NCBI RefSeq assembly: GCF_011074885.1
Contig: NC_054687.1
Coordinates: forward strand, 682,001-746,000
Direction: 5' to 3'
DNA: 64,000 nt
Source of the DNA: Brettanomyces bruxellensis
Taxonomy: Eukaryota > Ascomycota > Pichiomycetes > Pichiales > Pichiaceae
In this document: in pieces, positions 30,850-40,385 of the stretch
How positions within the stretch are numbered: position 1 is the first letter of the stretch
Layout: every line of letters starts with the position of its first letter
The notes under the pieces: generated by a model
The model's database searches: none
What the model saw: only the letters and a program-made list of their open reading frames with translations
What the model was told of the DNA's origin: nothing
Translations under genes and position numbers: made by a program

Positions 30850-32325
30850 ATGTCGAGTCCTCAAAAACAAACAGATGGACGTTCTGTGTATACATCATCT
30901 GCTACATCAAGAGTGATCGACCAATTACAATCCAAGATCGATCAATTGAGCGGGGATTTGAATGAGACAAAAGAAAGTTTACGTGAGTCTAAGCAGAAGA
31001 ATTCAATTTTACGGAAGCGGAATGATGATCTTGTGGAACAATTATCTAATGCTAAACATGAAAGCGATATGTCAGAAGCTCTATTAAAACGAAAAGAAAG
31101 AAGAGTAGCCGATCTTGAGGCACAGCTAACAGAAGCACTTTCCAAAGCTGATAATTTACAATTTGAATCTCATGATATGAGGAAAAAGGTAAAAATGCTT
31201 ATGGAAAAGGAAGAGATGGCAGTTTCAGAATGCGAGAGACTAAAAGTATCATATGACGCAATCGTTACGGCTCAAAATGAATACAAAAGATTAATGGGAA
31301 AGAGGGTCTCCGATTTGGAACAAAAGCTTTATTCTTTTGTTGACGACAGAAAGAAAACTTTGGAGAGTAACATGGACCTTCTGAAAAGACAGGAACCTGA
31401 AATCATGGCTTCTTATAAGGTGGTGGTGAAGAATTCGGAGCGATTGGAAGAAATGTATGCTCAGCGACAGCAATCGGTTAGCCAAGCGTTAGTTGCTCTT
31501 GCTGGTGCCACAAAAACACATGGTGAAAAAACAGGAATAGTAATGGCCGAATGCGAGGATGTACTAAAACAAATGAATCGAAACGAGGAGCTGATGGCGC
31601 GTTTAAGAAATTCAAATGGCGACAGCGATACAGAGGAGGATATAAGAAAATTCAATGACGAGCGGGCCACCCATGAACTTTCATCCGCACATAATGAGGA
31701 ACACAGCAAAACAGATAACGCCAAAAACCATCTTACGATGGCCGAAGAAAGGAGAAGGAGTGATAGTAGTATGAGGCACAAAAGAGGTAGCATGACGACG
31801 GGTGCAGAAGCAGGAGATATCAGAGAGCAAGATGATGAAAATAAAGAAAATTTAAAAAGAAAAGTTTTTAGAGATATTTCAATGGACGAATTTGAAACTG
31901 GAAGAGGAAACGAAAAACGAAACAGCAGAAGAAGGGAAAGGTCAGGTAACTACGAGCATCAACGTTTAAGTTCTACTAGCAGTTTCAGTAGCTATAACTC
32001 TTTTGAAGACACGCATGGCGACTCTAAACTTGTTTTGCCTAAGCAAAGAAATGGTGGTGCTCGCAAAGGAAGCACCAGAATTGGTCATACAAGAAATAAA
32101 AGTGTAAATGTTAGTGGGAACTGGAATAGAGGTGGTTATGGAAACGGAAGCGCAAACGGAAATGAAACTGGAAGCGGATCCAGCAATAGTAACAGAAATA
32201 GCAGTAAAGGAGGAGGACACTCTAGACGTGGTTCAAGTCAAAGAAGATCTGGAAGGGGAAGCAGAGGAGGACATAATAGAGGCAATAGAAGATCATTTGT
32301 ACAGCTGGTTTCTTCAAGAGATTGA
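30850..32325 (+). CDS. SHE3: She3-like RNA-binding myosin adaptor
   Basis: 491 residues (S. cerevisiae She3 has 425). Residues about 20-220 form an almost unbroken coiled coil (for example VIDQLQSKIDQLSGDLNETKESL). The C-terminal third is disordered, basic and Gly/Ser/Arg-rich, with RIGHTRNKSVNVSGNW and many RGG/RRGS segments suited to RNA binding. She3 links the type V myosin Myo4 through its N-terminal coiled coil to She2-mRNA complexes through its C-terminus, and so carries ASH1 mRNA and cortical ER to the bud. Layout, size and the basic conserved C-terminal segment fit She3. Coiled-coil proteins are easily misnamed, so the call is good but not certain. It is convergent with the formate ligase gene, 223 bp apart. 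Confidence 0.75.
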   Translation: MSSPQKQTDGRSVYTSSATSRVIDQLQSKIDQLSGDLNETKESLRESKQKNSILRKRNDDLVEQLSNAKHESDMSEALLKRKERRVADLEAQLTEALSKADNLQFESHDMRKKVKMLMEKEEMAVSECERLKVSYDAIVTAQNEYKRLMGKRVSDLEQKLYSFVDDRKKTLESNMDLLKRQEPEIMASYKVVVKNSERLEEMYAQRQQSVSQALVALAGATKTHGEKTGIVMAECEDVLKQMNRNEELMARLRNSNGDSDTEEDIRKFNDERATHELSSAHNEEHSKTDNAKNHLTMAEERRRSDSSMRHKRGSMTTGAEAGDIREQDDENKENLKRKVFRDISMDEFETGRGNEKRNSRRRERSGNYEHQRLSSTSSFSSYNSFEDTHGDSKLVLPKQRNGGARKGSTRIGHTRNKSVNVSGNWNRGGYGNGSANGNETGSGSSNSNRNSSKGGGHSRRGSSQRRSGRGSRGGHNRGNRRSFVQLVSSRD

Positions 32326-32548
32326 TGATTCATACCACCTACGTTTTACCTCTAGCCATACGAATATAGAAATATTAAATAATAAATACCACCAAAAATC
32401 AATGGCAGGCGGCCTAGAATTTCAATTCATATCTATATTACGTAGGGCACAATAACCATTATACACACCAAGGTATTCCTTTAGCAGTCAAAAGAAAAAA
32501 AGAAAAATAAATGTAGCAAAATATATTGTACCACTAAGTTAAAATCAC
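32326..32548. terminator. Convergent 3' region of SHE3 and formate ligase genes
   Basis: Short AT-rich spacer that must contain both polyadenylation regions. TATATTA-like and AATAAA-like elements occur on both strands (for example AATAAATA near 32380-32388). No gene. Confidence 0.4.
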
Positions 32549-34564
32549 TTAGAACAAACCAGTAATTTCACCATCCTTTCCAATTTCCACATTCATAAAG
32601 CCACATCTTGTAGCCAAACCAGGAATGGTCTGAATCTTGTCGGCCAATGCATATAAGTAACCAGCACCAATAGAAGCCTTAATATCCTTTATAGGGAAGG
32701 TGTAATGAGATGGAACACCCTTCCTGTTTGGATCATGGGAAATAGAGTACTGGGTTTTGGCCATACAGATAGGAAGATTTGTGAATCCCTGCTTAGTGTA
32801 TTCCTCGAGCTTCTTGACGGCTTTTGGAGAGAATTCGACAGCATCGGCATTGTACATTTTCTTGGCAATGACCTCAATCTTTTCCTTAATTGTCGAAGCA
32901 CCGTCGACACTGTACAAATAATGGAAATGTTCATCTCTAGTCTGCTGAACAGGGTACTCCTTGTTAGCACATTTCATCACAGCCAAAGCAAGCTTCTTCG
33001 CACCTTCACCACCCTTTCCCCAATGGTTAGAAGTAACGGCATCAACGGCACCGGCTTCAAGAGAGGCCTTACGAATAACTTCATGCTCGTTGGCAGTGTC
33101 ACAAGACATCTGATTAATAGCAACAACAACATCAACACCGTACTGGCGGGCGTTCTCAATGTGCTTTTGCAAGTTTGTGCATCCTTTTCTCAACATATCC
33201 AAGTTTTCGCTTGTGTATTCAGGTGCCAAAGGTTGGTTTGGCTTAACAGCGGCACCACCTCCATGAACTTTAAGAGCTCGGACTGTAGCAACAATGACAA
33301 TGACATCAGGAGACAAGCCAGAATTTCTGCACTTAATATTAAGAAAACGCTCACCACCCATAGTGAAGTCGAAACCAGCTTCAGTAACGACGTAACCGGG
33401 ATCAGGATTTTCAGAGTCAGTACCAGCCAATTTTAAGGCAATCTTATCGGCAAGAATGGAAGATGCACCAATAGATATGTTAGCAAATGGTCCGGCATGG
33501 ACGAACACAGGAGTTCCTTCCAAAGTTTGCATCAGGTTTGGCTTGATAGCATCCTTCATAATGGCGGCCAAAGCACCACCACAGCCCAAATCCTCGCAAG
33601 TGATTGGCTCGCCGGATTTCGAAGATGCAACAACAATGTTTCCCAATCTTTTACGCATGTCTTCAAGAGAAGTTGAAAGAGCAAGAATAGCCATGACCTC
33701 AGAAGCAACAGAGATATCGAAACCAGTCTTCCTGGTGAGTCCCTTCTCAGTTGGAGCCTCATTGATGGTGATACCACGAAGAGATCTGTCATTCAAGTCA
33801 ACAACTCTTTTCCAGGTAACAGTTTCAGGATCAACATCAAGACGCACAAACTTTCCAATCTCCTCATCGGTCCATTCATTTGGATCCTTCTTGTCCAAAC
33901 CAAGCTTCTTAACCCTTGGCAACAAACCCCTTGGAATATCCCTAGAGCCATCCTTGGTCACTGGGCAAAGACGCTTCCACAGAGCCTTGTCACTCTGTCT
34001 AGCTTCATGGAACATTCTGGTGTCTAATGCAGCAGCCAACAAGTTGTTAGCCATGGAAACAGCATGGATATCACCTGTAAGATGCATATTGAACTCATCC
34101 ATAGGAATAACCTGAGAGTAACCACCACCAGCTGCACCACCTTTAACACCAAAAGTAGGGCCCATGGAAGGTTGTCTGACATTTGCAAAGACTCTCTTTC
34201 CCAAAACGGCACCCATGGCTTGTGCAATACCAACTGTGGTTGTAGATTTACCTTCACCAAGTGGCGTAGGCGTAATACCAGCAACAAGAACATACTTTCC
34301 GTTCTTTCTGGCAGTCAAACGGTCTAAAACATTCAATTTCACCTTGGCCTTGTAGGCTCCGTAAGGCTCTAACTCCGAATCGAGAATTCCACACTCCTTA
34401 CCAACCTCAACAATTGGCTTTGGAGTTTGCTTACGAGAAATCTCGTAATCGGAAGGAACCGGATTTTCAATTGAGAGCTTAAGCTTTTTGTATGGAGATG
34501 ACATTGCTTGATGTGACTGTAAAGTGTGAATTACCCTTGAAAAGGTACGTGATGAGCTGGTCAT
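32549..34564 (-). CDS. Formate-tetrahydrofolate ligase (monofunctional, possibly mitochondrial)
   Basis: 671 residues. The whole chain from about residue 28 matches the C-terminal synthetase half of yeast C1-THF synthases (Ade3/Mis1): [34 protein letters not shown], the nucleotide loop [13 protein letters not shown] (99-110), [40 protein letters not shown], and [20 protein letters not shown]. It makes 10-formyl-THF from formate, THF and ATP for purines and initiator formyl-Met. The N-terminal dehydrogenase/cyclohydrolase half (about 300 residues in Ade3/Mis1) is missing, and no such sequence lies upstream. The first 20 residues ([20 protein letters not shown]) have no acid and several Arg/His, like a mitochondrial presequence. 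A second Met at 21 (34504) could give a cytosolic form. The upstream TGACTC box fits purine/one-carbon control. Confidence 0.9.
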   Translation of the reverse strand: MTSSSRTFSRVIHTLQSHQAMSSPYKKLKLSIENPVPSDYEISRKQTPKPIVEVGKECGILDSELEPYGAYKAKVKLNVLDRLTARKNGKYVLVAGITPTPLGEGKSTTTVGIAQAMGAVLGKRVFANVRQPSMGPTFGVKGGAAGGGYSQVIPMDEFNMHLTGDIHAVSMANNLLAAALDTRMFHEARQSDKALWKRLCPVTKDGSRDIPRGLLPRVKKLGLDKKDPNEWTDEEIGKFVRLDVDPETVTWKRVVDLNDRSLRGITINEAPTEKGLTRKTGFDISVASEVMAILALSTSLEDMRKRLGNIVVASSKSGEPITCEDLGCGGALAAIMKDAIKPNLMQTLEGTPVFVHAGPFANISIGASSILADKIALKLAGTDSENPDPGYVVTEAGFDFTMGGERFLNIKCRNSGLSPDVIVIVATVRALKVHGGGAAVKPNQPLAPEYTSENLDMLRKGCTNLQKHIENARQYGVDVVVAINQMSCDTANEHEVIRKASLEAGAVDAVTSNHWGKGGEGAKKLALAVMKCANKEYPVQQTRDEHFHYLYSVDGASTIKEKIEVIAKKMYNADAVEFSPKAVKKLEEYTKQGFTNLPICMAKTQYSISHDPNRKGVPSHYTFPIKDIKASIGAGYLYALADKIQTIPGLATRCGFMNVEIGKDGEITGLF

Positions 34565-35359
34565 TGGTGCAAAAGATCTTTTAGAGGAAAGAAAATGAAA
34601 CCCGAGAACTCTGTTACTCCTAATATAACTGAAAAAAAAAAAAAAAATTCAATGGGTAAGTTTTCAGAATAATGTCCAACCGCACGTCCTTATAACCAAA
34701 ATTTTTCAGTTATTGCGAGTGTCCTGACTCCGGTGGCTATCTGTAATCTAAGATGGGGCACGCTTGACTTCTGCCTTTTCACAAAAATAAAGTCTAGAAG
34801 GTACAACATTTGCTATGTTTGCAGTAAATAGAAATTAGATGATCGATGAAATGTTCCACACATTATTTTATGTGATATACCTCCACAAATATGCCATCAA
34901 ATAAACAAACTGATTGGTCTTATCTGCCAGCAGCAAGTAAAGGACAGGAAAAGAAAAAGATAACGGATTTTCTTCGCTACATCGAACTCCTTCGAAAGAA
35001 ATGAAATTCAAACAACGTACGGTAAATAAAACTTTTGATGATTTCAAGTACTTCTATCCAGGTGCAACTGGATCATATAATCCTACAGTTAAACCGGTAC
35101 TTAGTTGGCAATTAACCACGCTTTTCTGTACTGAAATTCGGAGTATGTACGACTCTCCGCTTCATCTTATCTCCCTCATAAAGATCGTCCATCGACGCGT
35201 CTGATTAATTTTTTTTTTTGATCCTGGATACCCCACATAAATGCACGCTCACACTAGGAAGTACATGTCTTGATTTTGGTCGTGAAAACATCTTTAATAA
35301 AACAAATATATATTATAAGTGGAAGTGAAGAAATTAGAAAACTGAATATCAATTAAGTA
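34565..35359. other. Divergent promoter region of formate ligase and FLX1, with small ORFs
   Basis: Contains an A run at 34631-34645. A 37-codon plus-strand ORF (34891-35004) starts MPSNKQTDWSYLPAASKG, and a 67-codon ORF (35001-35204) overlaps its stop. Neither is recognised. An ACGCGT hexamer lies near 35195. Either ORF could be a short gene or a remnant; nothing decides it. Confidence 0.35.
34725..34730. promoter_or_regulatory. TGACTC box (Bas1/Gcn4-type core)
   Basis: TGACTC lies about 160 bp upstream of the formate ligase start. In S. cerevisiae this core recruits Bas1 or Gcn4 at purine and one-carbon genes. A six-base match alone is weak; the position and the target pathway raise it a little. 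Confidence 0.35.
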
Positions 35360-36370
35360 ATGGTGGATGATGCTGTTGGAGGGAAAGTGACAGATGCAAG
35401 GACTCTAGCGATAAAGGGATTAAACAACACACCCCCTGATGATGGGATAACAGAAGCGAGTCAGTACAGAGCAAATTTAGTGGAAGGAATTGCTGGATTT
35501 TCGGCAGGCTTTACAACTACTTTGGTGTCACATCCATTGGACTTTATGAAACTTCGAATGCAGCTTGATAAAACGTCACCGTCACAATGGAAGGCCGTCA
35601 AAAATATAATCAGCCATCTTTTACTTACTTCGACTTCTGCCGATGGGAAGGTTCATGGCTTGAGTGTAATAAAAAATGTCTACAGAGGAGTTGGACCAAA
35701 TCTAGTGGGATCTACAGCAGCATGGGCACTTTATTTCTCTTTTTACAGAGAATATAAGGACTTAATCTTGAAGTATACCGATAGCACATTCAATGACTCA
35801 AACCTTAATTCGGCCGAATATTTACTGAGCGCCTTTGGGGCTGGCTGGACAACCTCTATTCTTACAAATCCGATATGGGTCATTAAAACAAGAATGATTG
35901 CGACATCTAGACAGGCACCTGGAGCATATACTTCTATTATTGATGGAATCAAGCAGATTTACCGCTACGAAGGCTTCGTAGGCTACTACAAAGGACTTTC
36001 ACCCGCTTTACTAAACGTTTCTCAAGGGGCACTTCAATTTTCAATATATGATACATTCAAACATCATTTTATCCTTCGGAAAGGAAGCCCAGAACGAAAA
36101 TTGACGACTTTCGAGTATTTATACTCTAGTGCAATATCTAAAATAACAGCAACTATGACGCTTTATCCTCTACAAGTGATACGGTCAAGATTACAGGTTA
36201 ACAATGGTCTAAGGACAATTTCTGCACGTCAACTTGTATATAAGATTGCTAAAGAGGAAGGCCTAAAAGGATTCTACAAGGGCTTACTTGCGAATATTAT
36301 TAGAGTTGTTCCGGCCACCTGCATTACATTTACAGTTTATGAAGAGACAAGGGCTTCACTCACATTATGA
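35360..36370 (+). CDS. FLX1: Mitochondrial FAD carrier Flx1
   Basis: 336 residues with three carrier repeats. Signatures: SHPLDFMKLRMQ near residue 55, TNPIWVIKTRM near 173 and LYPLQVIRSRLQ near 275. The combination TNPIWVIKTRM with GAYTSIIDGIKQIYRYEGF and a Leu-Gln variant third signature is characteristic of the Flx1/folate-FAD carrier branch, and much of the chain is similar to yeast Flx1 (311 residues). It moves FAD across the inner mitochondrial membrane and supports succinate dehydrogenase. A 35-residue hydrophilic N-terminal extension precedes the first helix (NLVEGIAGFSAGFTTTLV). The start ATG lies in AAGTAATGG context. A close relative such as a pyrimidine nucleotide carrier is possible but less likely. 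Confidence 0.87.
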   Translation: MVDDAVGGKVTDARTLAIKGLNNTPPDDGITEASQYRANLVEGIAGFSAGFTTTLVSHPLDFMKLRMQLDKTSPSQWKAVKNIISHLLLTSTSADGKVHGLSVIKNVYRGVGPNLVGSTAAWALYFSFYREYKDLILKYTDSTFNDSNLNSAEYLLSAFGAGWTTSILTNPIWVIKTRMIATSRQAPGAYTSIIDGIKQIYRYEGFVGYYKGLSPALLNVSQGALQFSIYDTFKHHFILRKGSPERKLTTFEYLYSSAISKITATMTLYPLQVIRSRLQVNNGLRTISARQLVYKIAKEEGLKGFYKGLLANIIRVVPATCITFTVYEETRASLTL

Positions 36371-36727
36371 TGATGAAATTACGGAGGGACAGAGATTACA
36401 TGAAGAGTATTTCTATAGAAGAATATTACATATCTATAAATATAGAGTTCACCCATATATAATTTTCTTGTGGAAACATTTACTCACGAACTGAGATCCA
36501 GATTACGCTTTAACATCTAATTTTATTTTCGTTTGATACATTTTTTTTTTTTTAGATCTGTAAGGTCCGGCTAAGACGGCGATTCAATTCCTGTCTCAAC
36601 ATTTTCCGCTGATGTGTCTTCTGACACTGATTTCCAACTGCCAAACACCAGATAATCGACTTTAATTTTCTTTATTATACATTACTTAGCAATAGCTACA
36701 CTGAAGTATACATTTCAGTTGGGGAAA
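36371..36727 (+). other. Intergenic between FLX1 and the phosphatase gene
   Basis: 357 bp holding the FLX1 3' end and the downstream promoter. T run near 36539-36554. No gene seen. Confidence 0.5.
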
Positions 36728-39700
36728 ATGCGTCTTTTGGTGAAAGCTGGGCATGACAGAACACTGGCTCTTGAAGGAGAAACACATGTCCTGCTTTTCA
36801 GGTACATTAAAAAGATTTCAAAATGTGCAATGGAACTGGTTAGATTAGAGACATTTAATAGAAAAGGGTACAGGATACTTTCAAAGCACAAGCCATTAGG
36901 ATTTTTAGGTATGATCTCAATGGGGAAGAGCATATTTTTGTGCATAATTACAGGACGGATTGAAGTTGCTTCACCAACTACTGGTCAGCGAATTAATCGC
37001 ATATACGATGTTGAATTTCATTGTTTGACATCTGGAACGTGGGATTTTATAGAACTAAATAGTAACGGATATCCAATTACGGGTGAGGATGACAACATTC
37101 CAGGTGCGTATTCTACTCATCTTGAACAAAACCCCTGCTATGAATTGCGCAAGATCTTGACAGATGGTTCTTTCTACTACAGCACAGATTTTGATTTAAC
37201 AAGCACATTACAGGGAAGAGGTGTAGAAACTTCTCAGAGATTGTCACTTGATAGATTTCATATGGACTACATGTGGAATGCGTTCATGATGAAGGAAATT
37301 ATTCATTTTCGGAACAATCTAGACGATGAACCCAAGCAGGCATTAGATGAGAATCGGTTTCTGACAACAGTAATTCGAGGTTTTGCCCAAAGTGTGCGTG
37401 CTGTCATTGGTGCAAAAACTGCGCTTTTGACTGTCATTTCAAAACAATCATGGAAAAGAACAGGCACACGGTTCAACGTAAGAGGTGTTGATGACAATGG
37501 AAATGTTGCCAACTTTGTGGAGACAGAAACAATATTAAATGATGGTGTACATATTTTTGCTTATACACAAATAAGAGGTTCTATTCCTTTGTTTTGGGAG
37601 CAAGATACAGCACTAGTTTCTCCAAAAGTTCAAATAACAAGAAGCTTTGATGCCTCTCAACCTATTTTTGAAAAACATTTTGCCAATCTTAATGGAAAAT
37701 ACGGCCCCATACATATTGTTAATCTTCTTTCTAAAACAAAATCTTCGGAGGTTGAGCTAAGCAGAGCATATAGAGAACACTATAAAGCTTTGAAAGAAAA
37801 AAAGCCAGATTCGGTGTACTTCACAGATTTTGATTTTCACCAGGAAACATCAAAGACTTACGCTGATGCAGACAGAGTGCTGAAGTCATTACAGAGTTCG
37901 CTTGAGAATTTTGGATATTTTTGTTATGACATTAATAATAAGGAGACGATAATGGAACAGCAGGGGGTTTTTAGAACGAATTGCCTTGATTGCTTGGATA
38001 GAACGAACGTTGTTCAACAAGTTATCTCACGAGCTGCTGTTGCGTTTTATCTTTCTGATTTCAATAAAGGAAGGACCCAAAGAACCAGTATGAAGGAGTA
38101 TTCGTCGCCTTATGCTTCAAATAATTCTAGGATTTCGGTGGAGTCATCTCCAATCTTTTCAAAGCATTCAGTCATATGGGCTGATCATGGCGATCAAATT
38201 TCTCAGATTTATACTGGTACCAATGCTTTGAAATCAAGCTTTAGCAGGAAGGGTAAGATGGGGTTAGCTGGTGCTCTATCAGACGCGACAAAATCACTCA
38301 GCAGAATATACATCAACAATTTCGTGGATAAGGGCAAACAGGTTGTTATTGATACACTTTTAGGTAAAAACACAGATCAAATGCCGGTGTTAATTTTTGA
38401 TCCTGTCACCGAGTGGCTTTCAGAGAAAATGTTGAAGGTTGAATCACAATACACCATATACCAAGACATATCTATATTTGTTGGAACATTCAACTTATCC
38501 GGAACAACTTCTAATAAAGATCTATCGCATTGGCTTTTCCCTCAAGAAACGACCGTTGTGAAACCAGATATATATGTTATCGGATTCCAAGAGGTTATAG
38601 AGCTAAATGCCTCTAGTATGTTGAAGAATGATGGTTCAGCAGGTCAGTATTGGAAAAGAAGAACAACGGAAACCCTTAATGATAAAAATGGCACCAACTA
38701 CGTGCTATTAAGGTCTGAATACATGTCTTCTGTGCTTCTTCTCTTTTATGTTAGAGATGATAAACTGAAGTTTGTGACACAGGTTGAGGGAAAATCCAAG
38801 AAAACTGGTTTGGGGGGAATGACGGCAAACAAGGGTTCTGTCGCTATAACGTTTAAATATGGTTCTACATCATTTTGCATTTTTAACTCACATCTTGCTT
38901 CTGGCTCTACAAATACCGAGGAAAGGTTCAATGACTTTTTGACATCATGGAATGGTATACGTTTTTCCAGGAACAGACTCATCAGACATCATGACAATGT
39001 TATATGGCTCGGAGACTTAAATTACCGGGTGTCGTTATCTAACGAGGAAGCACGTCTGATAATAGATCGTGGCCAAATGAGTAAACTCTTGCAATATGAT
39101 CAATTAAGTTATGAATTAAAGAGACATCCAGAATTACAAGACTTTACAGAGCTACCGATACAATTTCCTCCGACCTATAAGTTTGACCGCAATTCTGATA
39201 GATACGATTCTTCAGAGAAACAACGTGTTCCTTCATGGACAGATAGAATTCTGTACCAAGGAAAACAAATTTCACAACTATGTTATCATTACATTTCTGA
39301 TATAAAATTTTCCGATCATAGACCTGTGTACGGTACATTTTCTGCCAAGGTGAAAATTGTCAATTCGACTAGAAAACATACATTAACGAAGCACTTTTTA
39401 CAGGAATATAAGTCTACCGCCGAGAACTCATCCGCCAACATAATAGAACTTAATGTGGATACAGATGGTAATTCGTTGGATTCTGACGCTCTTTCATCAT
39501 CATCGTCATCCATTCCTACTCTTATCGATCTGCAAATGCCTTCAGAAGAGCCGAAAAATTCTTCGAAACCCGTTGTGACGTCAGCTAATGGCTCTTTAAG
39601 AACACGAAGGAAAGTTCCACCACCATTTGCATCGGGATCAAGAGAACCTGATGTTCTCAATCGGGATGGAACAAGAATTATGCCGGACAATATTGGTATA

Positions 39701-40204
39701 CCATCAAACCAAATATTAGGAAGAACAGACTCTCAGCAGCCTACATCTTCTCAATCATCAAGTCTGGCCATCGGTGCATTTGCAGTGATGAAACCAACGA
39801 GATCTAGAAGTGGAAGTCCAGCCGCTCCTTCTCTTCCTCCACGCTCTAGTACTGCCTCTTCTTTCGATTCATCCAAAAGATTAGTAACAAAACCAGTTCC
39901 TCCAGCTCCTAGAAAAATATCCGTGTCTTCACAGCAATACATTATAAGGGATACAATAAAACCTTTGCGCTCTATGAGTGACCAGGTTCCTCAAATGACT
40001 TTGACAAACTCCTCGACACTAAAATCCACAAAAGAAAACCATAAAGTTCCTCCGATTGTTCCTTCAAAGCCGAAACGACTTGATATAATGTTTTCGGATA
40101 GCGAAACGAAAATGACACCATCAGATGCATCTGCATCTATCAAATCAGAAGGTGGAGCTGGATCTAATCCGTGGGCCCCTATGACACCTACTAGAAAGAG
40201 ATAA
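36728..40204 (+). CDS. INP52: Synaptojanin-like inositol polyphosphate 5-phosphatase (INP52/INP53 type)
   Basis: 1158 residues from the first ATG, 36728. N-terminal Sac1 domain (about 1-520) carries RTNCLDCLDRTNVVQQ; Cys419-x5-Arg425 is intact, so its polyphosphoinositide phosphatase should be active. Central 5-phosphatase domain (about 580-875) has FVGTFNLSG, GFQEV, TANKGSVAI, NSHLASG, WLGDLNYRV, RVPSWTDRIL and SDHRPVYGTF. The C-terminal 270 residues are disordered and Pro/Ser-rich (RTRRKVPPPFASGS, SLPPRSS, KPVPPAPRK), a docking tail for SH3 proteins such as Bbc1 or Abp1. The protein turns over PI(4,5)P2 at the plasma membrane and trans-Golgi during endocytosis and clathrin sorting. The intact Cx5R excludes Inp51, whose Sac1 domain is inactive. 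INP52 and INP53 cannot be separated here. Confidence 0.92.
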   Translation: MRLLVKAGHDRTLALEGETHVLLFRYIKKISKCAMELVRLETFNRKGYRILSKHKPLGFLGMISMGKSIFLCIITGRIEVASPTTGQRINRIYDVEFHCLTSGTWDFIELNSNGYPITGEDDNIPGAYSTHLEQNPCYELRKILTDGSFYYSTDFDLTSTLQGRGVETSQRLSLDRFHMDYMWNAFMMKEIIHFRNNLDDEPKQALDENRFLTTVIRGFAQSVRAVIGAKTALLTVISKQSWKRTGTRFNVRGVDDNGNVANFVETETILNDGVHIFAYTQIRGSIPLFWEQDTALVSPKVQITRSFDASQPIFEKHFANLNGKYGPIHIVNLLSKTKSSEVELSRAYREHYKALKEKKPDSVYFTDFDFHQETSKTYADADRVLKSLQSSLENFGYFCYDINNKETIMEQQGVFRTNCLDCLDRTNVVQQVISRAAVAFYLSDFNKGRTQRTSMKEYSSPYASNNSRISVESSPIFSKHSVIWADHGDQISQIYTGTNALKSSFSRKGKMGLAGALSDATKSLSRIYINNFVDKGKQVVIDTLLGKNTDQMPVLIFDPVTEWLSEKMLKVESQYTIYQDISIFVGTFNLSGTTSNKDLSHWLFPQETTVVKPDIYVIGFQEVIELNASSMLKNDGSAGQYWKRRTTETLNDKNGTNYVLLRSEYMSSVLLLFYVRDDKLKFVTQVEGKSKKTGLGGMTANKGSVAITFKYGSTSFCIFNSHLASGSTNTEERFNDFLTSWNGIRFSRNRLIRHHDNVIWLGDLNYRVSLSNEEARLIIDRGQMSKLLQYDQLSYELKRHPELQDFTELPIQFPPTYKFDRNSDRYDSSEKQRVPSWTDRILYQGKQISQLCYHYISDIKFSDHRPVYGTFSAKVKIVNSTRKHTLTKHFLQEYKSTAENSSANIIELNVDTDGNSLDSDALSSSSSSIPTLIDLQMPSEEPKNSSKPVVTSANGSLRTRRKVPPPFASGSREPDVLNRDGTRIMPDNIGIPSNQILGRTDSQQPTSSQSSSLAIGAFAVMKPTRSRSGSPAAPSLPPRSSTASSFDSSKRLVTKPVPPAPRKISVSSQQYIIRDTIKPLRSMSDQVPQMTLTNSSTLKSTKENHKVPPIVPSKPKRLDIMFSDSETKMTPSDASASIKSEGGAGSNPWAPMTPTRKR

Positions 40205-40385
40205 ATTTTTAAAAAAAAAGTTGCTTTTTATATTTAGTTTAGTTACACATTTTGCATTCATGAATTCATGAAACATGTAAAGCTTACAAAAAGATACCAA
40301 AACAAATCTTTATGTAGAGAACACTATAACCAATTTCAGAAAACACACACATAAAAAAAACTATAGCTTATTATTTTATAAAACC
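40205..40385. terminator. Convergent 3' region of the phosphatase and TOP2 genes
   Basis: 181-bp AT-rich spacer between two facing stop codons. It contains TATATTTAG-type and A-run elements expected of yeast polyadenylation regions. No gene. Confidence 0.4.

Noticed and set aside
32705..34115. Long plus-strand ORFs (243 and 219 codons) opposite the formate ligase gene
   Set aside because: Antisense shadows of a strongly conserved gene; no domain of their own.
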